NCBI GenBank assembly: GCA_963846005.1 | Contig: CAWJUH010000001.1 | Location: 1,488,001-1,552,000 of the forward strand | From: CAVSUR01 sp963846005 | GTDB taxonomy: Bacteria; Actinomycetota; Actinomycetes; Streptosporangiales; Streptosporangiaceae | DNA length: 64,000 nt | Direction: 5' to 3' | In this document: positions 47,755 to 55,762 of the stretch, piece after piece | Layout: the number at the start of each line of letters is the position of its first letter | Numbering within the stretch: the stretch's first letter is position 1 | Program-made: the position numbers and the translations under genes | The notes under the pieces: model-generated | Seen by the model: the letters and a program-made list of their open reading frames with translations, nothing else | Told to the model about the DNA's origin: nothing | Database searches by the model: none

Positions 47755-48447
47755 CTAGTGGACCAGGTAGAACAGCACCCACAAGATGAAGGCCACCACC
47801 GCCAGGTAGTTCCAGGTGACGGTGAAGCCGCTGAGCGAGGCCTGGAACCGCTGCACCGCGAATGCCTCGGCGAACGTCGGCGGCTGCTCCACGAACGACA
47901 TCTCCGGCACCGCCCGGCAGCGCATGATCAGGATCTCCAGCCAGATCATGGCGCAGAATGTCACCACGATGAAGACCGGATAGGTGCCGGTGAACACGCT
48001 GGCGAAACCGGAGCCGCCGGGCAGGAACGGCAGCGTGGCCAGCTGCACGATCTGCAGCCCGATGGCGGCCAGCCCGAGCAGCAGCGCGACCGCCGCGCCG
48101 CCCAGCCACACCCCGCGCTTGCCTGCCTTGATCTGCTGCAGCGCCGCGGTCTGGACCGCGGCGCTGAGCACGAACAGCACCATGATCACGGTACCCAGGG
48201 CCTTATTCGGCACCGTCGCGAAGTGGCCGGCGGGGTACCACAGGTTGTAGGAGTTCAGCGAGCGCAGGTAGAAGAACGCGAACACGAACGCCCCGAAGCC
48301 GAACGACAGCCCCCCGAGGGCCAGCCGGGTCCCGGTCCACGTCGCGTTGAGGCCCGCTTCGTGGTAGAAGCCCGCCTCCTCGGCCGCCCGGTCCAGGCTG
48401 GCCGCCGGCTGGGCCCCGCCGGGCAGCGCATTCTCGGCCATCGTCAT
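47755..48447 (-). CDS. ctaE: Cytochrome c oxidase subunit III
   Basis: 230 aa. The heme-copper oxidase subunit III fold has hydrophobic helices including LSFGFGAFVFAFFYLRSLNSYNLWYP, ALGTVIMVLFVLSAAVQTAALQQIKAGKR, VFTGTYPVFIVVTFCAMIWLEILI and a final FTVTWNYLAVVAFILWVLFYLV (the late His-Trp-aromatic block of the family is here TVTWNY). The ATG at 48447 overlaps the ctaD stop; an ATG two codons on has better spacing from GGAGG. It is more divergent from textbook CtaE than is usual. Confidence 0.82.
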   Translation of the reverse strand: MTMAENALPGGAQPAASLDRAAEEAGFYHEAGLNATWTGTRLALGGLSFGFGAFVFAFFYLRSLNSYNLWYPAGHFATVPNKALGTVIMVLFVLSAAVQTAALQQIKAGKRGVWLGGAAVALLLGLAAIGLQIVQLATLPFLPGGSGFASVFTGTYPVFIVVTFCAMIWLEILIMRCRAVPEMSFVEQPPTFAEAFAVQRFQASLSGFTVTWNYLAVVAFILWVLFYLVH

Positions 48448-50405
48448 GCCTCCGATCGGGCCGGGACGTCGGTAAAGGCGGCGCTCAGCACGCCGACCGG
48501 CGGATTGAGGTCCGCGACCGGGGGCGCATCCGGCATGCCGTACTCATACGGGCCTGACAGCACCACCGGCACGTGCTCGAAGTTGCCGGCCGGCGGCGGC
48601 GAGGGGATCTGCCACTCCAGGCCGCGGGCCTTCCACGGGTTGGCCACCTCCGGGACCCGGGCGATCACCGTCGAGTAGATGAAGTTGATCACGAAGATGA
48701 GGATGGAAGCGCCGAGCACGAACGAGGAGATCGAGACCCAGTCGTTCAGCCCCTGCAGGTCCCTGGCGTAGGTGAAGACCCGGCGCGGCTGCCCGGCCAG
48801 CCCGACCGCGAACAGCGGCAGGAACGTGGCGTTGAACCCGATGAACATGACCCAGAAGTGGATCTTGCCGAGGGTCTCGTTCATCTTGATGCCCATCATC
48901 TTGGGCAGCCAGTAGTAGATGCCGCCCATGAAGGCGAAGATCAGCCCGCCCATGATCGTGTAGTGGAAGTGCGCCATCACGAAGAAACTGCCGTGCTCGG
49001 TGGTGTCGGCCGGCACGTCGGACAGGTAGACGCCGGTCACCCCGCCGATCAGGAAGTTGAAGTACAGCGCGAGCGCGAACAGCATCGGCACGCTGAGCCG
49101 GATCTTGGCCTTCCACAAGGTGCCCATGGCGACGAGGAAGATGAACCCGGTCGGGATCGAGATCAGCTCGGTGGTGAGCATGAACAGCGGCCGCATGTCG
49201 GGGTTGATGCCGCTGTCGAACAGGTGGTGCTGCCAGACGAAGAAGCTCAGCAGCGTGACCCCGATCATGCCGGCCGCGGCCACCTTATAGCCGAACAGCG
49301 GCTTGCGGCAGAACACCGGGACGATTTCCGACACGATGCCGAAGCCGGGCAGCGCGAGTATGTACACCTCGGGATGGCCGAAGAACCAGAACAGGTTCTC
49401 GTACAGGTAGGAGCTGCCGCCGAGGCGGGCGGTGAAGAAGGCGGTCTGCACCGTCCGGTCGGTGATCATCATGTACATGCCGCCGACCAGCACCGGCGCG
49501 GCCAGCACCATCAGGAACGAGGTCGCCACCATCGACCAGACGAACATCGGCAGCCGGCTCCACCGCATGCCCGGCGCGCGGTAGCAAATGACGGTGACGA
49601 TGATGTTGAACGCGGCCAGGATGATCGAGATGCCCATCAGGCCGAACGCGACCGCGTAGGAGTCGGCGCCGACCGTGGACTCGATCGACAGCGGCGCGTA
49701 GCCGGTCCAGCCGAACGGGAAGCCGCCGACCAGCAGGCCGGACAGCAGGATCAGGAAGGCGCACGGGGTGAGCCAGAACGACAGCGCCTCGATCCGCGGG
49801 AACGCGACCCGCTTGGTGCCGATCATGATCGGCACCAGGTAGTTGCCGAACGGCCCGAGTATGACCGAGGTCATCAGCATCATCATCATCGTGCCGTGCT
49901 CGCCGACGATCTCGATGTAGGCGCTGGAGCTGAATACGTGATAGGTCGGCGACAGCAGCTCGGTCCTGATCGCCATGGCGAACAGGCCGGCGGTGCAGAA
50001 GTAGATGATCATGCCGACCAGGTACTGGATGCCGACCACCTTGTGATCCAGCGAGTACCGGAAGTACCTGGCCAGGCTCTTGGCCTCGTCGTGCACCGGG
50101 TTCACGGCCGGCCGCCCGGCCATCTGCCGCAGGATGTCGTTGAACACTCCGAGGCCGGCCAGCCAGCCGACGATGGCCAGCAGGTAGCCGAACACCAGCG
50201 GCAGGTCGTCGCTGTCGTTCAGCGCCAGCTGCTGGTAGTTGCTGCCGAGGAAGTTGCCGAGCCAGTGGCCGACGAAGAAGCCGACGACCGCGCCGACGAG
50301 CGCGGTGTGGATGGCGGGCCGCTGCCACCAGGGCCGGACGCGGCGGGCCGCCGGGCCGCCGCCGCCTGATCCCTGGGCCTGCTCTGGCTGTGCCTCGATG
50401 GCCAT
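48444..50405 (-). CDS. ctaD: Cytochrome c oxidase subunit I, atypical
   Basis: 653 aa. Metal ligands are present: low-spin heme His in EHGTMMMMLM, CuB block GHPEVYILALPGFG, HH in WQHHLF, and HFH in MAHFHYTIMGG. Two extra N-terminal helices precede the usual DHKVVGIQYLVG start. Where common A-type oxidases have the D-channel Asp (GAPDVAFPR-N) this protein has GTKRVAFPRIE. Where they have the K-channel Lys (PTGIK) it has PTGFI. The cross-linked Tyr of HPEVY is retained, arguing for O2 reduction rather than NO. The gene lies between ctaC and ctaE. Confidence 0.9.
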   Translation of the reverse strand: MAIEAQPEQAQGSGGGGPAARRVRPWWQRPAIHTALVGAVVGFFVGHWLGNFLGSNYQQLALNDSDDLPLVFGYLLAIVGWLAGLGVFNDILRQMAGRPAVNPVHDEAKSLARYFRYSLDHKVVGIQYLVGMIIYFCTAGLFAMAIRTELLSPTYHVFSSSAYIEIVGEHGTMMMMLMTSVILGPFGNYLVPIMIGTKRVAFPRIEALSFWLTPCAFLILLSGLLVGGFPFGWTGYAPLSIESTVGADSYAVAFGLMGISIILAAFNIIVTVICYRAPGMRWSRLPMFVWSMVATSFLMVLAAPVLVGGMYMMITDRTVQTAFFTARLGGSSYLYENLFWFFGHPEVYILALPGFGIVSEIVPVFCRKPLFGYKVAAAGMIGVTLLSFFVWQHHLFDSGINPDMRPLFMLTTELISIPTGFIFLVAMGTLWKAKIRLSVPMLFALALYFNFLIGGVTGVYLSDVPADTTEHGSFFVMAHFHYTIMGGLIFAFMGGIYYWLPKMMGIKMNETLGKIHFWVMFIGFNATFLPLFAVGLAGQPRRVFTYARDLQGLNDWVSISSFVLGASILIFVINFIYSTVIARVPEVANPWKARGLEWQIPSPPPAGNFEHVPVVLSGPYEYGMPDAPPVADLNPPVGVLSAAFTDVPARSEA

Positions 50406-50471
50406 CAGGTCACCTCTCCATCGCGTGCATCGCGCTGGGCGCTGCGGGACGGGCCGGGTCGTGCGCGCGGG

Positions 50472-51410
50472 TCATGGCTGCACCGGATCCTGGCTCGGGT
50501 AGTACAGGCCCGCGCCGCCGAGCAGGCCGGCCTTGACCATGGCCGCGCTCATCTGCGGGGCCACGGTCGGGTCGTAGGTGGTCGCGAACGGCGGCAGCAT
50601 CTTGGTCACGCTGGCCAGCTGGGTCTCGGTGGCACTGGCCCAGGCCTGGAACTTGGCCGGGCTGACCACGTAGCCGTAGTTGTCCATGGCGCCGTGCCAC
50701 AGGCCGCACAGCTCGGCGCAGCGCACGATGAACCGGCCGGTGTGCTGCGGCTGGGTGTAGGCGACGTTGTTGACGCCAGGGTTGGCGTCGGCCTTCACGC
50801 CGAGCTGGTAGGGCCAGAAGCTGTGGATGACGTCGAGCGAGGTCACGTCGAACTGCACCCACTGCCCCCTGGGCAGCATCAGCGCGGTGGTCTCGAACCC
50901 GCCGTACTGCGGGTAGCGGTAGGTGAACCTCCACTGCTGGCCGATGACCTGCACGACCAGGGTGTGCCCGGATGGCTTCCAGATCGGGCTCGGCCCCTCC
51001 CCCGCTCCGGCGCCGTGCGGGTTGATCAGCTCGACGGTCCCGAACCCGAACAGGCCGAGCACGATGGCGGCGGTCACGGTGATCCAGGTCGCCTGCACGC
51101 CGGTGTGGCCGTGCAGCGGCGGGCCGTCTTCCTCATCGCCCGGCCGCTGCCGCCAGACGATCAGCGCGTAACCGAAGTAGGTGAGCACGAACAGCACGAC
51201 CGGGGCGGCCATGACCGACATGACCTTGATGTCGAACTGCTGGCTGCCCGCCGTCGTGGACATGGTGCCCGGCGGCAGGTGCGGGCCGAGCACCAGGTAG
51301 ATGAGCAGGTCGGCGGCGATCGCCAGCGGAGCCCAGATGAGCAGGATGCGCAGGCCGTGCCGGGGCTCGCGGGCGGCCGGCGCAGTAGTGCCAGTCTCGG
51401 CCGTGGCCAT
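50472..51410 (-). CDS. ctaC: Cytochrome c oxidase subunit II
   Basis: 312 aa. Two hydrophobic hairpin helices (LLIWAPLAIAADLLIYLVLG and VLFVLTYFGYALIVW) precede a third (ATWITVTAAIVLGLFGFGTVELI) and the periplasmic cupredoxin domain. CuA ligands are complete: HSFWPYQLGVK then CAELCGLWHGAM. The C-terminal tail after about residue 250 has no heme c motif (no CxxCH). The ATG at 51410 overlaps the upstream stop (ATGA). Confidence 0.92.
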   Translation of the reverse strand: MATAETGTTAPAAREPRHGLRILLIWAPLAIAADLLIYLVLGPHLPPGTMSTTAGSQQFDIKVMSVMAAPVVLFVLTYFGYALIVWRQRPGDEEDGPPLHGHTGVQATWITVTAAIVLGLFGFGTVELINPHGAGAGEGPSPIWKPSGHTLVVQVIGQQWRFTYRYPQYGGFETTALMLPRGQWVQFDVTSLDVIHSFWPYQLGVKADANPGVNNVAYTQPQHTGRFIVRCAELCGLWHGAMDNYGYVVSPAKFQAWASATETQLASVTKMLPPFATTYDPTVAPQMSAAMVKAGLLGGAGLYYPSQDPVQP

Positions 51411-52093
51411 CAGCTCACCACCTCCATGTTGCCGGTCATGTAGCCGATGGTCTGCATGGGGCCGCCGAAGCCGGTCACGTAACCGCCGCCGCAGGGCACC
51501 CGGCACTGCCAGAAATACGCCCCGGCGGTCTTCGGGGTCATGAAGCTGAACGTCATGGTGCGGTGCGGGCCGGAGGTGCACGGCGAGGTGCCGCACAGGC
51601 TGGCGTTGATGCCCGGCGTGCCCATCGGCACGTTCAGGTTGATGCCGGGGATCGAGAAGGTGTGCCCGACGTTGCAGCCCGCCCACGAGTTCAGCTGGGT
51701 GAACTTCTTGCCGTCCTCATAGGCGACGCCGCCGGTGGTGCCGGACACATGACCCCAGTACGGGTTGCGCAGCGGGGTGCAGCCGTCGTAGCCGTAGATC
51801 GTCATGTCCACCTTGGTGTCGGCGGGCACCTGGAAGATCGTGGTGTGCACCCACTTGCGGGTGACCGGGTCCTGGATGAAGTACGACACCCAGTCCGGCT
51901 TGCTCGTCACCGTGTTCTGCGCGTCTTCCTGCAGCACCACGTGCACGGTCTTCCCGCTGCCGGCCGCGAGCCCGGCCCCGTAGGCCACGGTGGGCGGGCT
52001 GTAGAGCAGGTAATGCACGAGCAGGAAGACCGCCCCCGCGACGACGACGACAACCGCCGCCACCAGCGTCGCGATCCTGACCGGCAGGGACAC
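51410..52093 (-). CDS. CuA-like cupredoxin protein, first gene of the oxidase operon
   Basis: 227 aa. One N-terminal membrane helix (IATLVAAVVVVVAGAVFLLVHYLLY), then a secreted beta-rich domain. The layout mimics CuA: GHTFSIPGINLN (His), TPKTAGAYFWQC, then CRVPC (Cys-x3-Cys as in CAELC) and GGPM (Met). The second CuA His after the Cys pair is missing, and extra Cys in CGTSPC may form a disulfide. It is coupled to ctaC by an ATGA overlap. It may be an electron donor or copper carrier to the oxidase. Confidence 0.72.
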   Translation of the reverse strand: MSLPVRIATLVAAVVVVVAGAVFLLVHYLLYSPPTVAYGAGLAAGSGKTVHVVLQEDAQNTVTSKPDWVSYFIQDPVTRKWVHTTIFQVPADTKVDMTIYGYDGCTPLRNPYWGHVSGTTGGVAYEDGKKFTQLNSWAGCNVGHTFSIPGINLNVPMGTPGINASLCGTSPCTSGPHRTMTFSFMTPKTAGAYFWQCRVPCGGGYVTGFGGPMQTIGYMTGNMEVVS

Positions 52094-52522
52094 CAGTCAT
52101 CACCTCGCTATCCGCGGATCACCCGCGCACCAATGAACGGGCCCGGCGGTGCTGCCTGGCCCGGGCCCGGAGACTGCGTGTTCGGACCCGATCCTCCGAG
52201 CAGACGGCGACGCGGGGCAATACGCATTGCCGTGAATGACGAAATTGTCATGATCGGTGCCGGGTGGGCGATTGGTAACGTTTCAATAACCCCAGGTCAC
52301 CAGGTGCAGCGCCGCCCCGACTGTCCGTTATTTTTTTTTGTAGGTAACAAGCTACAGAGGGTTATACCACACCGTCAGCGACTCAAATCGAGCGCAAAGA
52401 CGTACGCTGCAAAGGATTGCTCCTAGTCCCGAGGGGTATGGCACACTGGGCTCCTGATTGAACCGTGCCCCGCGCCGTCCAGCGGGGAATCCGCAGCGTG
52501 ACCGAAGTGGCGCGACACTACT
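52094..52522. promoter_or_regulatory. Divergent control region of the oxidase locus
   Basis: 429 bp without a gene, far more AT-rich than the rest of the window. It holds ATGAC-GAAATT-GTCAT (palindrome, about 52237-52252), a run of nine to ten T (52329-52339) and GGTAAC...GTTATACC. A minus-strand TATAAC (52361-52366) is a possible -10 for the cta operon. Operators for the adjacent OmpR-type regulator are expected here. Confidence 0.5.
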
Positions 52523-53293
52523 GTGAGTGAGCTGCCCGCGGCGAGCACTGTCCCGCCCCGTCCCGGCCCGGCCCGGCCGGCCCACCGCCCCTCCGGGCTG
52601 ACCGCCGGCGCCGTGCTGTCCCCGGCCGCCGCCGGACAGCGCATCCTGGTGATCGAGGACGAGCCGCAGATCAGCGACTTCGTGTGCCGGGCGCTGGCCG
52701 CCAGCGGTTACCAGGCGGACGTGGCCGGCGACGGCCCGGCGGGCCTGCGGCTCGCCGGGCGACGGGATTATGACCTGGTCATCCTGGACCTGGTCATGCC
52801 CGGCCCCGACGGCCGGATCGTGCTCAGCCAGCTGCGCGGCCAGCGCCCCGACCAGGCCGTGCTGGTGCTGTCCTGCCTGGACGACGTCAGCACTAAGGTC
52901 GCCTGCCTGGAGCTCGGCGCGCAGGACTACCTCACCAAGCCGTTCTCGCTGGCCGAGCTGCTGGCCCGGGTCAGGGTGCGGTTGCGCCACGACGGGCCGG
53001 CCCGGACCGAGGTGATCCGCACCGGCCGTCTGGTCCTGGACGTGGGCCGGCTGGAGGCCGACATCGGCTTCGGCCCGGTGCCGCTGACCCGGCTGGAGTT
53101 CCTGCTGCTGCGTGCGCTGGCCGAGCACGCCGGCGAGTACGTGGGCAAGGAAGAGCTGCTGGCCTCGATCTGGGGGCTGGACTTCACGCCCAGCTCGAAC
53201 GTGGTCGACGTGTGCGTGCGGCGGCTGCGCTCGAAGCTCGGCTTCGAGCTGATCAAGACGGTGCGCGGTGCGGGATACCAGCTCTCCTGCTGA
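52523..53293 (+). CDS. OmpR/PhoB-family response regulator
   Basis: 256 aa. A Pro/Ala-rich N-terminal tail of about 38 residues leads to a receiver domain: ILVIEDEPQ (acidic pair), phospho-acceptor Asp in DLVILDLVMPGPDG, Ser in VLVLSCLDD, Lys in YLTKPFS. The winged-helix DNA-binding domain has PLTRLEFLLLRALAEHAGEYVGKEELLASIWG and VDVCVRRLRSKL, ending RGAGYQL. GTG start. It overlaps the kinase gene by 26 nt. Its position suggests it controls both oxidase operons. Confidence 0.9.
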   Translation: MSELPAASTVPPRPGPARPAHRPSGLTAGAVLSPAAAGQRILVIEDEPQISDFVCRALAASGYQADVAGDGPAGLRLAGRRDYDLVILDLVMPGPDGRIVLSQLRGQRPDQAVLVLSCLDDVSTKVACLELGAQDYLTKPFSLAELLARVRVRLRHDGPARTEVIRTGRLVLDVGRLEADIGFGPVPLTRLEFLLLRALAEHAGEYVGKEELLASIWGLDFTPSSNVVDVCVRRLRSKLGFELIKTVRGAGYQLSC

Positions 53294-54476
53294 GGCGGGC
53301 ACCGGGCCACTGCCCGCGGCCCGCGCTCCCGGCGGCCAGAGCGGCCGGGCCGGGCCGCCGGGCCCGGGCGCCCCGCGGCCGGCTGCGGCCCTCGCGCCGC
53401 TGTCCGCGGCGGCGCACGCGGAGCAGGCGTGGATCGTGGTGTGGCTGATCGGCGTGGCCCTGATGGTGCTCTACCCGCACTGGGCGCTGCCCGCCTTCTA
53501 CGGCATCTGGATCAGCCTCGCGGTGCTGTACGGCTTCCGCGCCTGGCCGCTGCCGCAGACGGCCTGGCTGCTGACCGCGGTCACGGTGACCACCGGCGGC
53601 GCGCTCGGCGCCGGGGTGGCCCGGTCGGCGCTGCGGCCCGCCGTGGTGGCCGTGGTGCCGCTGACGGCCGCGATGTTCTGGGCGATGGCCTGGCACCTGC
53701 GCCGCCGGATGGCCGCCGACGCGGTGGTCGGCGCGGAGAACGCGCGGCTGCTCGCGACGCAGCGCAGGTTCCTGCAGGATGCCTCGCACCAGCTCAGGAC
53801 CCCGATCACGATCGCGCTCGGGCACGCTGAGCTGCTGGCCAGGCAGCTGGCCGACCACCCGGCGCGGCGCGACATCGCGGTCGTGGTGGGCGAGCTGAAC
53901 CGGCTGCGGCGGCTGAGCGAGCGGCTGCTGCTCATCGCCGCCTGCGAGAACCCGGACTTCCTGCTCGAGGAGCCGGTGCCGCTGGAGCAGTTCGCCATCG
54001 AGGTGCTGCACCGCTGGCGGCCGGCGGCGGCGCGCAGCTGGCAGCTCGGCCAGCTCGACCTGGTCACGGTGAGCGCGGACCGGGAGCGGCTGGGACTGGC
54101 CGTGGACGCGCTGCTGGAGAACGCGGTTCGCTTCACCAGCAAGGGTGATGTCATCAGGCTGTCGGTGATCACAGATGGCTTCGACCGCACCGCGCGGCTT
54201 GTCGTCGAAGATGCCGGCTCCGGCATACCTGCCGGGGAAGTAGCGCATATCTTCGAACGGTTCGCGACCGGCTCGGGCCCGAACGGGCATCGCGGCACCG
54301 GCCTGGGCCTGACGCTGGTGCTCGCGATCGCGCGCGGCCACGGCGGCAGCGTGCGGGCGCACAGCGAGGCCGGGCAGGGCAGCACGTTCGAGATCGTGCT
54401 GCCGATGGCCGCCCGCAGCGGCAGCGATCCGGCGGCCGCCGGCCCGGGAGCGATGCAGATCAGGGGAGGAACATGA
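53268..54476 (+). CDS. Sensor histidine kinase
   Basis: 402 aa. Four to five N-terminal hydrophobic segments (AWIVVWLIGVALMVLYP, PAFYGIWISLAVLYGF, TAWLLTAVTVTTGGALGAGV, PAVVAVVPLTAAMFWAMAW) have almost no extracellular loop, so it probably senses a membrane signal. The phospho-His is in QDASHQLRTPI. The ATPase has N-box LLENAVRF, G1 EDAGSGIP and G2 GHRGTGLGLTLV. The GTG start lies inside the regulator gene. Its stop overlaps the next start (ATGA). Confidence 0.87.
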   Translation: MRDTSSPAEAGTGPLPAARAPGGQSGRAGPPGPGAPRPAAALAPLSAAAHAEQAWIVVWLIGVALMVLYPHWALPAFYGIWISLAVLYGFRAWPLPQTAWLLTAVTVTTGGALGAGVARSALRPAVVAVVPLTAAMFWAMAWHLRRRMAADAVVGAENARLLATQRRFLQDASHQLRTPITIALGHAELLARQLADHPARRDIAVVVGELNRLRRLSERLLLIAACENPDFLLEEPVPLEQFAIEVLHRWRPAAARSWQLGQLDLVTVSADRERLGLAVDALLENAVRFTSKGDVIRLSVITDGFDRTARLVVEDAGSGIPAGEVAHIFERFATGSGPNGHRGTGLGLTLVLAIARGHGGSVRAHSEAGQGSTFEIVLPMAARSGSDPAAAGPGAMQIRGGT

Positions 54477-55066
54477 TCAGCCGGCTGCGCCGCCTCAGCC
54501 GCCGCGGCCAGCTCGCCGCGGCAGGCTGCCTGGTCGTGCTGGCCGCGCTGGCCGTCGCGGGCATCACCGCGGCCGCCTCCGGGCACCCGGCCGCGGCCGC
54601 GCTGCCGCGGGCCAGGAACTTCCGGCTGCAGGCGCTGAACCACCCGGGCACCGTCTCGCTGGCCGCCTACCAGGGCCGGCCCGTGATCATCAATTTCTTT
54701 GCCTCCTGGTGCGCGCCGTGCCAGCGGGAGACCCCGCTGCTCGCCCGCTACTACGCCCGCCAGCACGGCCGGGTGGCGATCATCGGCGTCGACGCCAACG
54801 ACACGTCGCAGATCGCGGCGCTGAAGTTCCTGCGATCGAAGGGAGTGCGCTACCCGGTGGCGTACGACCCGTTCCCGGCCAGCACGGCCACCTCGTACGG
54901 GGTGGCGGCCCTGCCGCAGACCTTCTTCCTCAATGCCCGGCACGAGATCGTCCGCCACCTGTTCGGCCCGGTGACGCTCCGGCAGCTCACCACCGGCACG
55001 GCGGCCATGAACGCCCGGCCCGGCGCGGCAGCAGCCGCGCTCGGCGCCGGCCGGAACGGGAGCTGA
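54473..55066 (+). CDS. TlpA/ResA-like thiol-disulfide oxidoreductase
   Basis: 197 aa. A signal anchor (AAAGCLVVLAALAVAGITAAAS) is followed by a thioredoxin fold with INFFASWCAPCQRETPLLARYY (CxxC active site), IIGVDANDTS, GVRYPVAYDPF and the cis-Pro region GVAALPQTFFLNARHEIV. Such proteins reduce cysteines of cytochrome c or CuA apo-proteins outside the membrane. Operonic with the two-component genes. Confidence 0.87.
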   Translation: MISRLRRLSRRGQLAAAGCLVVLAALAVAGITAAASGHPAAAALPRARNFRLQALNHPGTVSLAAYQGRPVIINFFASWCAPCQRETPLLARYYARQHGRVAIIGVDANDTSQIAALKFLRSKGVRYPVAYDPFPASTATSYGVAALPQTFFLNARHEIVRHLFGPVTLRQLTTGTAAMNARPGAAAAALGAGRNGS

Positions 55067-55070
55067 CCAG

Positions 55071-55700
55071 GTGAGCACGCCGACCAGGACCGAGCCGCCG
55101 TATGTGCCCATCCGGCGCGGCCGGTGGCCCGTCCGCCGGACGCCGCGGTGGGTCATAGCCGCCGCTGCCGTGCTGGCCGCGGCGGCGGTCGCGGTCGGGC
55201 TGGCGCACCACCCGAGCCCGGCGCAGCGCGCGGCCGACCTGCGCGGCATGCTGCAGACCCTTAACGCCGACATCGAGTCGTGCGCGGGCGGCGTCGGCGA
55301 ATCGGCCACCGTGCTGACCGCGATCAGGACCGGCACCAGCCACGATGTCCGCACGGCGGTCAGCGTGGCGACGACGGCGGCGGCCAACTGCTCGCCGGCC
55401 AACAACGAGCTGCTGGACGACCTGGAGAACTACCAGGTGCCCGAGTCACTGGCGCGCTATCACCTCGGCGCCGCGGTGACCGGGCTGGTCGACTGGGCCG
55501 CGCCGGACGCCGGCCGGGTCTGCCTGGACACCTCCCGCATCCTGCAGGCCCGCACCCCGGCAGCGAAGGCGGCCGCGACCGCGGCGCTGCACCGGGACAC
55601 CGCCGCCCTGAACGCCAAGCGGGCCGCGGTCTACCGGATCCTGGACGCCGCCATCACGGCCCTGCATCCGGGCGCCGGGGTGCCCCGGCTGCCAGGCTGA
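55071..55700 (+). CDS. Hypothetical membrane-anchored protein, 209 aa
   Basis: A short cytosolic Arg-rich N-terminus precedes one membrane helix (WVIAAAAVLAAAAVAVGLAH) and an external helical domain with four Cys (IESCAGG, AANCSPANN, VCLDTSR). It contains a repeated Ala-rich helix pattern. No family recognised. GTG start 4 nt after the TlpA stop; its place inside the operon suggests an oxidase-related envelope role. Confidence 0.65.
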   Translation: MSTPTRTEPPYVPIRRGRWPVRRTPRWVIAAAAVLAAAAVAVGLAHHPSPAQRAADLRGMLQTLNADIESCAGGVGESATVLTAIRTGTSHDVRTAVSVATTAAANCSPANNELLDDLENYQVPESLARYHLGAAVTGLVDWAAPDAGRVCLDTSRILQARTPAAKAAATAALHRDTAALNAKRAAVYRILDAAITALHPGAGVPRLPG

Positions 55701-55762
55701 CGCCGGGACCGGAAGACGCAGTGGCCGGGAGACAAGGGCGGGAAGAGGGGAGCTGACGAGCC

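Noticed and set aside
48444..50405. Nitric oxide reductase rather than oxidase
   Set aside because: The HPEVY tyrosine and a full CuA subunit II are present, as expected for an oxygen reductase.
52329..52339. Rho-independent terminator at the T run
   Set aside because: No stable GC stem immediately precedes the T tract on the plus strand and no plus-strand gene ends there.
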